A stretch of 7,415 bases of DNA from Acidimicrobiales bacterium (GTDB lineage: Bacteria > Actinomycetota > Acidimicrobiia > Acidimicrobiales > Poriferisodaliceae). The first letter of the stretch is position 1, and the number at the start of each line of letters is the position of its first letter. Shown here one piece after another: positions 1 to 7,415 of this stretch. A program made the position numbers and the translations under genes. Below the pieces are notes generated by a model that did no database searches, had not been told where the DNA came from, and was given only the letters and a program-made list of their open reading frames with translations. Where the stretch lies: contig JAHDHM010000044.1 in NCBI GenBank assembly GCA_020631315.1, positions 1 to 7,415 on the forward strand. The letters run 5' to 3'.

Positions 1-1
1 T

Positions 2-1779
<1,778 letters not shown>

Positions 1780-1783
<4 letters not shown>

Positions 1784-3183
1784 TGAACGTCGTCGAGGCC
1801 GAGAACCCGGTCGGCATCATCGTGTCGCTCGGCGGTCAGACCCCGCTCAAGCTGGCGAACGACCTCCCGGCCGAGCTGGTCTTCGGCACGCCACCGGACT
1901 CGATCGACCTCGCCGAGGACCGCGAGCGTTGGAACGCCCTGTGCGCCCAGCTCGAGATCCCACAGCCTCCGGGCGGCACCGCGGTCGAGGTGGAGCAGGC
2001 CGTCGCGATCTGCGAACGCATCGGCTACCCGGCGCTCGTGCGTCCGTCGTACGTCCTCGGCGGCCGGGCCATGACCATCGTCTACGACGAGGACGCGCTG
2101 CGGTCGGCCATGGAGGAGCTGAAGGGCTTCGGCTCGCTCGGCCGCGAAGGTGGTCTGTCCGAGGACCGTCCGGTGCTCATCGACCGGTTCCTCGAGGACG
2201 CCACCGAGGTCGACGTCGACTCGATCCGCGACCACACCGGCGACTGGGTGCTCGGCGGCATCATGGAGCACGTCGAGGAGGCCGGTGTGCACTCCGGTGA
2301 CTCGGCCTGCGCCATCCCCCCGGTCAACCTCACCGACCAGACCATCGGCGTCATCGAGGACTACAGCCGCCGCCTCGCCGAGCGTCTCGGCGTGGTCGGT
2401 CTGCTCAACGTGCAGTTCGCGGTGAAGCAGGGGCAGGTCTTCGTGATCGAGGCCAACCCGCGCGCCAGCCGAACGGTGCCGTTCGTCGCCAAGGCGACGG
2501 GTGTGCAGCTGGCCAAGGTGGCCTCGCGGGTGATGGCGGGGGAGACCCTCGCCGACCTTCGCGAGTCCGGCGTGCTGACCGAGGCCATCCGCACCGGCCA
2601 CGTGGCCGTCAAGGAAGCCGTGCTGCCCTTCACCCGCTTCCCCGACGTCGACACGGTGCTCGGTCCCGAGATGCGTTCGACCGGCGAGGTCATGGGCATC
2701 GACCAGTCGTTCGGCCTGTCGTTCGCGAAGAGCCAGATGGCCGCCGGCGGTCGCCTGCCCGAGTCCGGCACCGTCTTCTTCTCGGTCGCGGACCGCGACA
2801 AGGAGGTCGGCTTGGCGGCTGCCCAGCTGTTGGTCGATCTCGGGTTCGACATCGTCGCCACCGCCGGCACCGCAGCGCATCTGCGCGACAACGGGCTGGC
2901 CGTGTCGAAGGTCGTCGCCAAGATCACCGATGCGGGCGAGGTGTCCGACGGGGTCGACGCCGTCGAGATGCTGGCCAACGGCGAGATCGATCTCGTGGTC
3001 AACACGCCGCGTGGTCGTGGCCCTCGCGCCGACGGCAGTCGCATCCGCATGGCTGCCACCCAGGCCAACGTGCCGTGTCTGACCACGGTCGCCGCGGCGA
3101 AGGCGGCCGCGGTCGGCATGCACGAGTGGCGCAACTCCGAACTGTCGGTCACCAGCCTCCAGGAGTTCCACGCCCGTGCCTGA
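1780..3183 (+). CDS. carB: Carbamoyl phosphate synthase large chain, C-terminal part (downstream of the frameshift)
   Basis: This is the second synthetase half and allosteric domain of the same CarB. Family-like reading begins upstream of the first start codon, at 1765; GTG 1780 and ATG 1783 are internal Val-Met codons, and no Shine-Dalgarno supports a separate gene. Numbering from 1780, the ATP-grasp core has [11 protein letters not shown] at 88-98, EVDVDSIRD at 143-151, [10 protein letters not shown] at 171-180 and [12 protein letters not shown] at 224-235, with metal-site Glu224 and Asn226. [15 protein letters not shown] (277-291) and [12 protein letters not shown] (295-306) follow. Residues about 330-450 form the MGS-like regulatory domain, with ATAGTAAHL at 360-368 and VVNTPRGRG at 406-414; in E. 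coli this domain binds UMP and ornithine. Apart from the junction it looks intact, without further stops or obvious loss of conserved residues. It overlaps pyrD by 8 bp, which implies cotranscription. Confidence 0.93.
3161..3165 (+). promoter_or_regulatory. Ribosome binding site of pyrD inside carB
   Basis: AGGAG lies 10 nt before GTG 3176, within the last codons of carB. It fixes the pyrD start inside carB and suggests translational coupling across the overlap. Confidence 0.6.
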
Positions 3184-4099
3184 CGGCGTCGTCGATCTGA
3201 CGACCACGATCGGGTCGGTCACCTTGACCGGCCCGGTCATGACGGCGTCGGGCACCGCCGGCCACGGCGCCGAGCTGGCCGACTTCTTCGATCTCGACGA
3301 GATCGGCGCCGTGGTCGTGAAGTCGTTGGCGCCCTACCCGTGGGACGGCAACCCGGCACCGCGCGTCCACGAGACGGCCGCGGGCATGATCAACTCCGTC
3401 GGCCTCCAGGGCCCGGGCGTCGAGGCATGGCGACGTGACGAGTTGCCAGAGCTGCGGGCGACCGGCGCGACCGTCGTCGCCAGCATCTGGGGGCGGACCC
3501 TGGACGACTACCGCCAGGCTGCCGAGCAGCTCGCCGGTGTCGAGGGAGTCACCGCGCTCGAGGTCAACGTCAGCTGTCCCAACCTCGAGGACCGTCGGCG
3601 CATGTTCGCCCACGATCCCGAGATGGCGGCCGCCGTGATCGACGCGGCATCGGCAGCGGGGTTGCCCATGTGGGCAAAGCTCAGCCCGAACTGCACCGAC
3701 GTCACCGAGATCGCGGGCGCGGTCGCCGACGCGGGTGCCGATGCCGTCACCTTGGCCAACACCGTGATGGGTCTCGTCATCGACGTCGAGACCCGCCGCC
3801 CGGTGCTCGGCGCCGGTGGCGGGGGCATGTCCGGGCCCGGCATCCGACCCGTCGCAGTGCGTGCCGTCTACGAGACCCGGGCCGCACATCCGGATCTGCC
3901 GATCATCGGCGTCGGGGGAGTGGCCAAGGCCGAACACGCCGTCGAGTTCCTGCTCGCGGGGGCGTCGGCGGTCCAGGTCGGGACTGCCGCGTTCGCCGAC
4001 CCCCGGGCTTCTACCCTCGTCCAACGCGGCCTCGCCGACTGGTGCCGGCGTCACGACGTGGCGGCGGTGGCCGAGCTCGTCGGCGCCGCCCACAACTGA
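3176..4099 (+). CDS. pyrD: Dihydroorotate dehydrogenase, class 1B-like catalytic subunit
   Basis: This flavoprotein oxidises dihydroorotate to orotate, the fourth step of pyrimidine synthesis. The 307 residues form one FMN-binding TIM barrel with no N-terminal membrane helix, so it is not a class 2 quinone enzyme. Visible landmarks are VVVKS (Lys49), GMINSVGLQ (70-78), NVSCPN with the class 1 catalytic Cys134, WAKLSPN (Lys168), LANTVMGL (193-200), GGMSGP and the phosphate-binding run IIGVGGVAKAEHAVEFLLAG and VQVGTAAFADP. SCPN followed by MFAHDPE and the TRRPVLG-GGMSGP segment resemble class 1B (PyrDB) more than fumarate-dependent class 1A. Class 1B normally works with PyrK, an FAD and 2Fe-2S subunit passing electrons to NAD+; no pyrK occurs in this window. 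The GTG start is supported by AGGAG at 3161. The family is certain; the subclass is likely. Confidence 0.95.
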   Translation: MPDGVVDLTTTIGSVTLTGPVMTASGTAGHGAELADFFDLDEIGAVVVKSLAPYPWDGNPAPRVHETAAGMINSVGLQGPGVEAWRRDELPELRATGATVVASIWGRTLDDYRQAAEQLAGVEGVTALEVNVSCPNLEDRRRMFAHDPEMAAAVIDAASAAGLPMWAKLSPNCTDVTEIAGAVADAGADAVTLANTVMGLVIDVETRRPVLGAGGGGMSGPGIRPVAVRAVYETRAAHPDLPIIGVGGVAKAEHAVEFLLAGASAVQVGTAAFADPRASTLVQRGLADWCRRHDVAAVAELVGAAHN

Positions 4100-4231
4100 T
4101 CTCAGCTCGGAATCGTCGATCGAACCGCGAAAGTCGCAGCGGCGTCGGTCGACAACCACCGAGAGACACCACCGCTGCATCTCGAGCCTGGAGGGGCCCC
4201 GAGGTGCGGCACCACCACACAGGGGAATCCC

Positions 4232-4945
4232 ATGAGCGTTGACACCACTTCGACTGCCATCGACGTCCGCGACCGGCTTGCCATCGCACTCGACGTCGAC
4301 GACCTCGTCGCCGCCACCCGCTTGGCGAAGCAGGTCCAGCCGTACTTCGGTGTCGCCAAGGTGGGGCTCGAGCTCTTCAGCGCCTACGGCCCAGATGCCG
4401 TCGCGGCGCTCGCCGACATGGGCTTCGACGTCTTCCTCGACGTGAAGCTGCACGACATCCCGAACACGGTCGAGAAGGCCTCCCGGGTGCTCGGCGCCCT
4501 CGGCGCCCGCTACCTGACGCTCCACGCGTTCGGTGGCGTCGACATGCTCCGTGCCGGCGTCGAAGGTCTGCAGATCGGCGCCGAGCGTGCCGGTCTCGAC
4601 GCACCGACCGCCCTCGCGGTGACCATCCTCACCAGCGACGCCGGTGCACCACCACACATCCTGCCCAAGCGTGTCCAGATCGCACTCGAAGCCGGGTGCG
4701 GCGGCATCGTCTGCGCCGCGTCCGATGTGGCCGAGGCCCGTCAGTACGCGCCGCGCATGACCACGATGGTTCCCGGCATCCGTCCGACCGGCACCGCGAC
4801 CCACGATCAGGCCCGTCCGGCGACGCCGAGCGATGCCATCTCCGCCGGCGCCGACATCCTCGTGATCGGCCGTGCCGTGAGCGAGGCCGATGACCCGGCC
4901 GCCGCCGCCCAGTCGATCACCGCCGAGGTGCGTTCCGCGCTCTGA
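4232..4945 (+). CDS. pyrF: Orotidine 5'-phosphate decarboxylase
   Basis: PyrF decarboxylates OMP to UMP, the last step of the pathway. The 237-residue length is normal for a bacterial type 1 enzyme. The residues of the catalytic charge network are visible: Lys43 in AKVGLE, and Asp70, Lys72 and Asp75 in FLDVKLHDIPNT. Asp21 sits in the first strand (LAIALDVDD). The phosphate-binding loops are MVPGIRP (179-185) and VIGRAV (211-216, Arg214). ATG 4232 is preceded by AGGGGAA at 4221-4227, at good spacing. The 132-bp gap after pyrD contains no TA dinucleotide, hence no TANNNT -10 box, and no clear terminator. Cotranscription with carB-pyrD is therefore likely, though a non-consensus promoter cannot be excluded. 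Confidence 0.96.
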   Translation: MSVDTTSTAIDVRDRLAIALDVDDLVAATRLAKQVQPYFGVAKVGLELFSAYGPDAVAALADMGFDVFLDVKLHDIPNTVEKASRVLGALGARYLTLHAFGGVDMLRAGVEGLQIGAERAGLDAPTALAVTILTSDAGAPPHILPKRVQIALEAGCGGIVCAASDVAEARQYAPRMTTMVPGIRPTGTATHDQARPATPSDAISAGADILVIGRAVSEADDPAAAAQSITAEVRSAL

Positions 4946-4981
4946 TGTCGTGCTGCCATGGTCCTGGTGCAATCTGGGGCG

Positions 4982-5536
4982 ATGGCGATCGTGGACATCA
5001 GAGCCTGGACGTCGGCCGACGTCGACGACATCGCCGCGCTCCACGCCCGGAGTTGGCAGGCGACATATCGGGGCATCTTCACCGACGAGTTCCTCGACGG
5101 TCCCGTGATCGACGACCGACGGCGGGTCTGGTCCGAGCGTGCCGCGCAGCCTGATCCTGACCGGGCCACCTTCGTCGCGCTCGTCGACGCATCGCTGGCA
5201 GGGTTCACTCACGTCGTGTCGCAGCACGACGACGGGCCGGGCGCCCTGCTCGACAACCTCCACGTCGACGCGGCTGCCCGCGGCGTGGGCCTCTCGTCTC
5301 GCCTGCTGGCTCGAGCCGCCGCGTGGGCCCACGACGTGCACGGCGTCGACTCCATGCACCTGTGGGTCGCCGCGTCGAACGCCCGCGCCATCGACGTCTA
5401 CGGACATCTCGGGGCCGAGGTGGACCGGACCGACGTGCACGACGACGGGGGAGGGCCCTTCGAGGTGCTGTGCATGACGTGGCGAGGCACTGCGTGGGGC
5501 ACCCTGCTCGAGCGCGACCGTGGGGCGGGCTCGTGA
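4982..5536 (+). CDS. GNAT family N-acetyltransferase, substrate unknown
   Basis: This is a single-domain, 184-residue protein with the GNAT fold, predicted to move an acetyl group from acetyl-CoA to an amine; the substrate cannot be read from the sequence. Strand 1 is IVDIRAWTSADVDDIAALHARSW. Motif A, the pyrophosphate loop, is LHVDAAARGVGLSSRLL (about 93-109, with RGVG in place of the usual R/Q-x-x-G-x-G/A). Motif B is ASNARAIDVYGHLGAE (about 131-146), including the common Asn and the Tyr often used as general acid. ATG 4982 was chosen because family similarity starts right after it and TGGGG lies just upstream; in-frame ATG 4958 would add eight residues and has no Shine-Dalgarno. It follows pyrF by 36 bp and is not a pyrimidine gene. 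The last nine or so residues come partly from a 17-bp tandem repeat. Confidence 0.85.
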   Translation: MAIVDIRAWTSADVDDIAALHARSWQATYRGIFTDEFLDGPVIDDRRRVWSERAAQPDPDRATFVALVDASLAGFTHVVSQHDDGPGALLDNLHVDAAARGVGLSSRLLARAAAWAHDVHGVDSMHLWVAASNARAIDVYGHLGAEVDRTDVHDDGGGPFEVLCMTWRGTAWGTLLERDRGAGS

Positions 5537-5562
5537 GCGGGGCGGGCTCGTGAGTGGGGCGG
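5522..5562 (+). repeat. 17-bp tandem repeat across the GNAT stop and DUF1697 start
   Basis: GGGGCGGGCTCGTGAG occurs at 5522-5537 and again at 5539-5554, a period of 17 differing only at the last base of the unit (C, then T). A partial third copy, GGGGCGG, follows at 5556-5562. Each full copy contains GTGA. In the first copy its TGA (5534-5536) ends the GNAT gene; in the second its GTG (5550-5552) is in frame with the DUF1697 gene. Removing one copy would leave a single 4-bp GTGA stop/start overlap. Confidence 0.85.
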
Positions 5563-6119
5563 AGGTGTCGAGCTCGGCCAGCCGCCAGGTGATGTTGCTG
5601 CGCGGGATCAACGTCGGCGGACGCAACAAGATCGCCATGGCCGACCTCCGCGGCTGGTGCGTCGAGGAAGGGTGGAGCGACGTCGCCACGTACATCCAGA
5701 GCGGCAACGTCGTGTTGACCGCAGGCACGGCGCCGGACGAGACGGCACGTCGTCTGTCGAGTGCCATCGCCACCGCCGCAGGCTTCGAGGTCTCGGTCCT
5801 CGGGCGCTCGGCCGCCGAGATGGCAGCTGTGGCGAGGTCGACGATCGAGGCGTTCGGCGGTTCGGACCCGTCACGGGTCATCGTGTTGTTCCGCGACGAC
5901 GACGTCGGTCTGGAGGATCTGCGATCCGCCGTCGACGCGATCGATCTCGGCGATGACCGATGGATCGCCGGCGACCGCCACATCGTTCTCGACGTAACGA
6001 ACGGGCAGTCGACGTCGAAGCTCGCCGATGTCGTGATGCGATCGTCGATCGGCCGCTCGGGCACGGCCCGCAACCTGCGCACGGTCGAACGGCTCGTCGA
6101 GATGTCACAGCCCGCGTGA
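5550..6119 (+). CDS. DUF1697 domain protein of unknown function
   Basis: The protein belongs to the DUF1697 family (YdaF/BH2720-type small proteins of about 180 residues, biochemical role unknown). The family signatures are clear: MLLRGINVGGRNKIAMADLR (residues 15-34 from GTG 5550), TYIQSGNVVL (47-56) and, near the C-terminus, SKLADVVMRSS and GTARNLRTVERLVEM. From GTG 5550 it is 189 residues. Other in-frame starts are GTG 5520, GTG 5565 and GTG-ATG 5589/5592. GTG 5550 is preferred because it keeps a short leader before LLRGINVGG and begins in the repeat copy that once probably overlapped the GNAT stop, but none of the starts has a strong Shine-Dalgarno. It is probably cotranscribed with the GNAT gene, 13 nt upstream. 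No signal peptide or membrane segment is visible. Confidence 0.85.
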   Translation: MSGAEVSSSASRQVMLLRGINVGGRNKIAMADLRGWCVEEGWSDVATYIQSGNVVLTAGTAPDETARRLSSAIATAAGFEVSVLGRSAAEMAAVARSTIEAFGGSDPSRVIVLFRDDDVGLEDLRSAVDAIDLGDDRWIAGDRHIVLDVTNGQSTSKLADVVMRSSIGRSGTARNLRTVERLVEMSQPA

Positions 6120-6176
6120 TTCGGCCGGGCGAGGGGCGGCCGGCCGGGTGCCCGAGCGGCGGGTCGAGATCACAGG

Positions 6177-6182
6177 TACGAT
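6177..6182 (+). promoter_or_regulatory. Candidate -10 element for leaderless mihF transcription
   Basis: TACGAT fits the actinobacterial TANNNT -10 consensus and lies 7 nt before ATG 6190, the spacing expected if transcription starts at the A of that ATG. No TTGACA-like -35 is visible at 6154-6159, and no good Shine-Dalgarno precedes the ATG, which agrees with a leaderless message. The rest of the 70-bp gap (6120-6189) is GC-rich, with a weak CGGCC/GGCCG dyad (6122-6126 and 6138-6142). Confidence 0.45.
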
Positions 6183-6189
6183 GCGACCC

Positions 6190-6513
6190 ATGACGACACC
6201 GCCTTCGCTCAGCCCCGAGCAGCGCCAGGCCGCGCTGGCGAAGGCCGGAGAGGCCCGCCGGGTCCGCTCCGAGGTCAAGGCCAAGCTGAAGATGGGCCTC
6301 ACGTCCCTCGACGAGTTGCTCGACGAGGTCGAGAGCGATGACATCATCGCCAAGCTGAAGGTCCTGTCGGTGATCGAATCGCTCCCCGGCGTCGGGAAGG
6401 TCAAGGCCCGACGCACGATGGAGGAGATCGGCATCTCCGAGAACCGTCGCCTCCGTGGCCTCGGAACCGAGCAGCGTCGGCTGCTGCTCGAGCAGTTCGG
6501 TGCCGGGGCGTGA
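6190..6513 (+). CDS. mihF: Actinobacterial integration host factor (mIHF/sIHF)
   Basis: This small basic nucleoid protein binds and bends DNA; the mycobacterial mIHF and Streptomyces sIHF homologues affect chromosome compaction and, for mIHF, phage L5 integration. At 107 residues it matches the Streptomyces protein in length. It starts with LSPEQRQAALAKAGEARRVRSEVKAKLK in two runs (residues 7-18 and 19-34), a basic N-terminal helix. SLPGVGKVKARRTMEEIGI (64-82) is the helix-two-turn-helix DNA-binding part, and SENRRLRGLG (83-92) carries the conserved RGLG. ATG 6190 was chosen over ATG 6181, which falls inside the candidate -10 box, and over GTG 6148, because this length and N-terminus fit the family. 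Annotators often start mihF too far upstream. The gene overlaps gmk by 14 bp. Confidence 0.94.
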   Translation: MTTPPSLSPEQRQAALAKAGEARRVRSEVKAKLKMGLTSLDELLDEVESDDIIAKLKVLSVIESLPGVGKVKARRTMEEIGISENRRLRGLGTEQRRLLLEQFGAGA

Positions 6514-7066
6514 GTCCGGTGCGTCGCTGACCTTCGTCATCTGCGGAGCTGGTGGCGCCGGCAAGGGATCGATCGTCGCCCAGCTCGTCGCTGCGGACGA
6601 CACGCTGTGGCTGAGTCGCTCGTGGACCACCCGCGAGCAGCGACCGGGCGAGGCCGACGATGCCTACGTGTTCGCGACCCGCGAGGAGTTCGACGAGCAC
6701 ATCAAGGCCGATGGCTTCCTCGAATGGGCCCAGTTCTTCGAACATCGTTATGGCACACCGGTCCCGGCGGCACCGCCCGGCGCTGACGTGGTGCTCGAGA
6801 TCGACGTGCAGGGTGCGCTGCAGGTGCGCGAGGTGGATCCCGAGGCGATCGTGGTGCTCGTGTTGCCCCCGAGCCGTGAAGAGCAGCGTCGACGGATGCA
6901 GCATCGTGGTGACACGGACGAGCACGTCGCGAAGCGTCTCGCGAAGAGCGATGCCGAAGAGGACATCGGGCGTCAGATCGCCGACCTGATCGTGGTCAAC
7001 GAGGTGCTCGAGGACACCGTCGCCGAGGTCGCCGAGCTCATCGAGCAGCACCGCGCCGCCAACTAG
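6500..7066 (+). CDS. gmk: Guanylate kinase
   Basis: Gmk phosphorylates GMP to GDP with ATP, in the cytoplasm, feeding GTP and dGTP pools. The 188 residues show the P-loop GAGGAGKGS (16-24), GMP-binding SRSWTTR (39-45), RPGE (48-51) and RYGTP (83-87), the strand LEIDVQGALQVR (99-110), LID residues RRRMQHRGDTDEHVAKRL (131-148) and the C-terminal DLIVVNEVLEDTV (162-174). Two details differ from the usual form: the P-loop lacks the common Pro and Ser of GPSG, and the segment between YGTP and the DVVLEID strand is a short Pro-rich VPAAPPGA, about four residues shorter than in E. coli. GTG 6500, inside mihF, is the latest usual start before the P-loop; its Shine-Dalgarno is weak (GAGCAG). Coupling to mihF is likely. 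The stop lies within a GC hairpin. Confidence 0.93.
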   Translation: MPGRESGASLTFVICGAGGAGKGSIVAQLVAADDTLWLSRSWTTREQRPGEADDAYVFATREEFDEHIKADGFLEWAQFFEHRYGTPVPAAPPGADVVLEIDVQGALQVREVDPEAIVVLVLPPSREEQRRRMQHRGDTDEHVAKRLAKSDAEEDIGRQIADLIVVNEVLEDTVAEVAELIEQHRAAN

Positions 7067-7073
7067 GCGGCGC
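7053..7073 (+). terminator. GC-rich hairpin over the gmk stop codon (possible terminator, first of two)
   Basis: There is an 8-bp perfect GC stem, GCGCCGCC with GGCGGCGC, around an AACTA loop; the TAG in the loop region is the gmk stop. No T-tract follows. In high-GC actinobacteria such hairpins without a U-tail are common candidate terminators or mRNA 3'-end stabilisers, but function is inferred. Confidence 0.5.
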
Positions 7074-7085
7074 GCATCAGGTCCA

Positions 7086-7106
7086 GCGCCGCCAACTAGG
7101 CGGCGC
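7086..7106 (+). terminator. GC-rich hairpin between gmk and rpoZ (possible terminator, second of two)
   Basis: The stem and loop are identical to the hairpin at 7053-7073, fully intergenic, again with no T-tract. It ends 21 bp before the candidate rpoZ -10 box, so it could separate gmk transcription from rpoZ. The left arm of one copy can also pair with the right arm of the other. Confidence 0.5.
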
Positions 7107-7127
7107 CGCTGCGTGTGACGGAGCGGG

Positions 7128-7133
7128 TACACT
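7128..7133 (+). promoter_or_regulatory. Candidate -10 element of an rpoZ promoter
   Basis: TACACT matches TANNNT and lies just after the tandem hairpins. A start near 7140 would give a leader of about 30 nt containing the rpoZ Shine-Dalgarno GAGGA (7156-7160). No -35 resembling TTGACA is seen at 7105-7110, which overlaps the second hairpin. Confidence 0.45.
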
Positions 7134-7169
7134 TTCGGGCTGCACCGACGAGTACGAGGACCGCGTCTG

Positions 7170-7385
7170 ATGGCCTACCGAGACGACATCATGATCAACC
7201 CGAACGTCGAGTCCCTGCTCGAGCGGGTCGACTCGAAGTTCACGCTCGTCACGCTGGCCTCGCGCCGTGCGCGTCAGATCAACGCCTACTTCGGGCAGCT
7301 CGGCGAGGGTCTCGGTGCCCAGGTACCGCCGCAGGTGACCTCCGAAGCCCGCACGGTCGCTCGCGTTCCATCGGATCGGACATGA
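7170..7385 (+). CDS. rpoZ: RNA polymerase omega subunit, C-terminus probably frameshifted
   Basis: Omega helps assemble RNA polymerase by clamping the C-terminal part of beta prime. The first 61 residues are convincing: IMINPNVESLLERVDSKF (7-24), TLVTLASRRARQINAYF (25-41, with the conserved RARQIN) and QLGEG. GAGGA at 7156-7160, 9 nt before ATG 7170, supports the start. After Arg61 the family usually continues K-P-L-S-x-A-x-x-E-I, but here the frame reads TVARVPSDRT and stops at 71 residues, some 20 short of Streptomyces omega. In another frame, SLAFHRI can be read from 7357 and stays open to the window end, as if about 5 nt were lost near 7353-7356. Against this, the stop overlaps an ATG at 7382 (ATGA), a common coupling pattern. 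The identity is sure; the 3' end is not. Confidence 0.85.
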   Translation: MAYRDDIMINPNVESLLERVDSKFTLVTLASRRARQINAYFGQLGEGLGAQVPPQVTSEARTVARVPSDRT

Positions 7386-7415
7386 TCAGTGCTCCGAGGC
7401 TGGCGTCGTTCGATC

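Larger units (their letters stand above)
7053..7106 (+). repeat. Two identical 21-bp palindromic direct repeats
   Basis: The same 21 bp occur at 7053-7073 and 7086-7106, a period of 33 bp. Each consists of GCGCCGCC, AACTA, GGCGGCGC, so the unit is both a direct repeat and a perfect inverted repeat. The first copy encodes the last residues of Gmk (AAN-stop). The second repeats AAN-stop in the same frame, because 33 is a multiple of three. The preceding bases (CATC, AG, CC) are also loosely similar, suggesting a partial tandem duplication of the gmk end. Confidence 0.85.

Noticed and set aside
4193..4227. Possible sequestration of the pyrF Shine-Dalgarno by CCCC at 4197-4200
   Set aside because: Only four pairs form, flanked by mismatches; too weak to call a regulatory switch.
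4958..4984. A leaderless promoter (CAATCT at 4970-4975) for the GNAT gene
   Set aside because: The hexamer lacks the first T of TANNNT and a TGGGG Shine-Dalgarno-like run precedes ATG 4982, so the evidence is too thin.
3149..6082. A 977-codon open frame on the minus strand, and a 499-codon one at 1756-3255
   Set aside because: They lie antisense to carB, pyrD, pyrF, GNAT and DUF1697 coding sequence. Their length is explained by the high GC content and codon-position bias of the genes on the other strand; the translations show no recognisable domain and are low-complexity.
7382..7415. Start of coaBC at ATG 7382 (MISAPRLASFD)
   Set aside because: coaBC often follows rpoZ and the ATGA overlap is suggestive, but eleven residues show no CoaBC motif, and the frame around rpoZ's end is itself doubtful.

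Overview
The window is a housekeeping stretch of a GC-rich (roughly two-thirds G+C by eye) actinobacterial chromosome, with every supported gene on the + strand. The order carB-pyrD-pyrF, then mihF-gmk-rpoZ, is typical of Actinomycetota, and mihF (actinobacterial integration host factor) is essentially confined to that phylum. The NAD-type (class 1B-like) dihydroorotate dehydrogenase, in place of the class 2 enzyme of Streptomyces and Mycobacterium, together with the protein sequences, suggests a deep branch such as Acidimicrobiia. That placement is inference.

Bases 1-4945 encode pyrimidine biosynthesis: carB (carbamoyl phosphate synthase large chain, 5' end outside the window), pyrD overlapping it by 8 bp, and pyrF after a 132-bp gap. 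Together they cover the first step and the last redox and decarboxylation steps to UMP; pyrR, pyrB, pyrC and carA are probably upstream. carB is broken: about 25 nt encoding a conserved eight-residue block are missing near 1765, which shifts the frame and splits the gene in two.

Bases 4946-6119 hold two accessory genes not normally found between pyrF and mihF: a GNAT acetyltransferase and a DUF1697 protein. They are joined by a 17-bp tandem repeat that carries the stop of the first gene and the likely start of the second.

Bases 6120-7415 hold mihF, with a candidate leaderless promoter, then gmk overlapping mihF. Two identical GC-rich hairpins at the end of gmk are followed by a separate promoter-like element and rpoZ. 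The rpoZ frame departs from the family after Arg61; a family-like continuation lies in another frame, so a second small indel is likely. Two frame disruptions in otherwise well-conserved essential genes point to sequence or assembly error at least as much as to biology.

I see no mobile element, CRISPR array, tRNA or rRNA, and no clear case for a new biological system. The items most worth a second look are the two frame breaks, the two short tandem duplications at gene boundaries, and the apparent absence of pyrK beside a class 1B-type pyrD.
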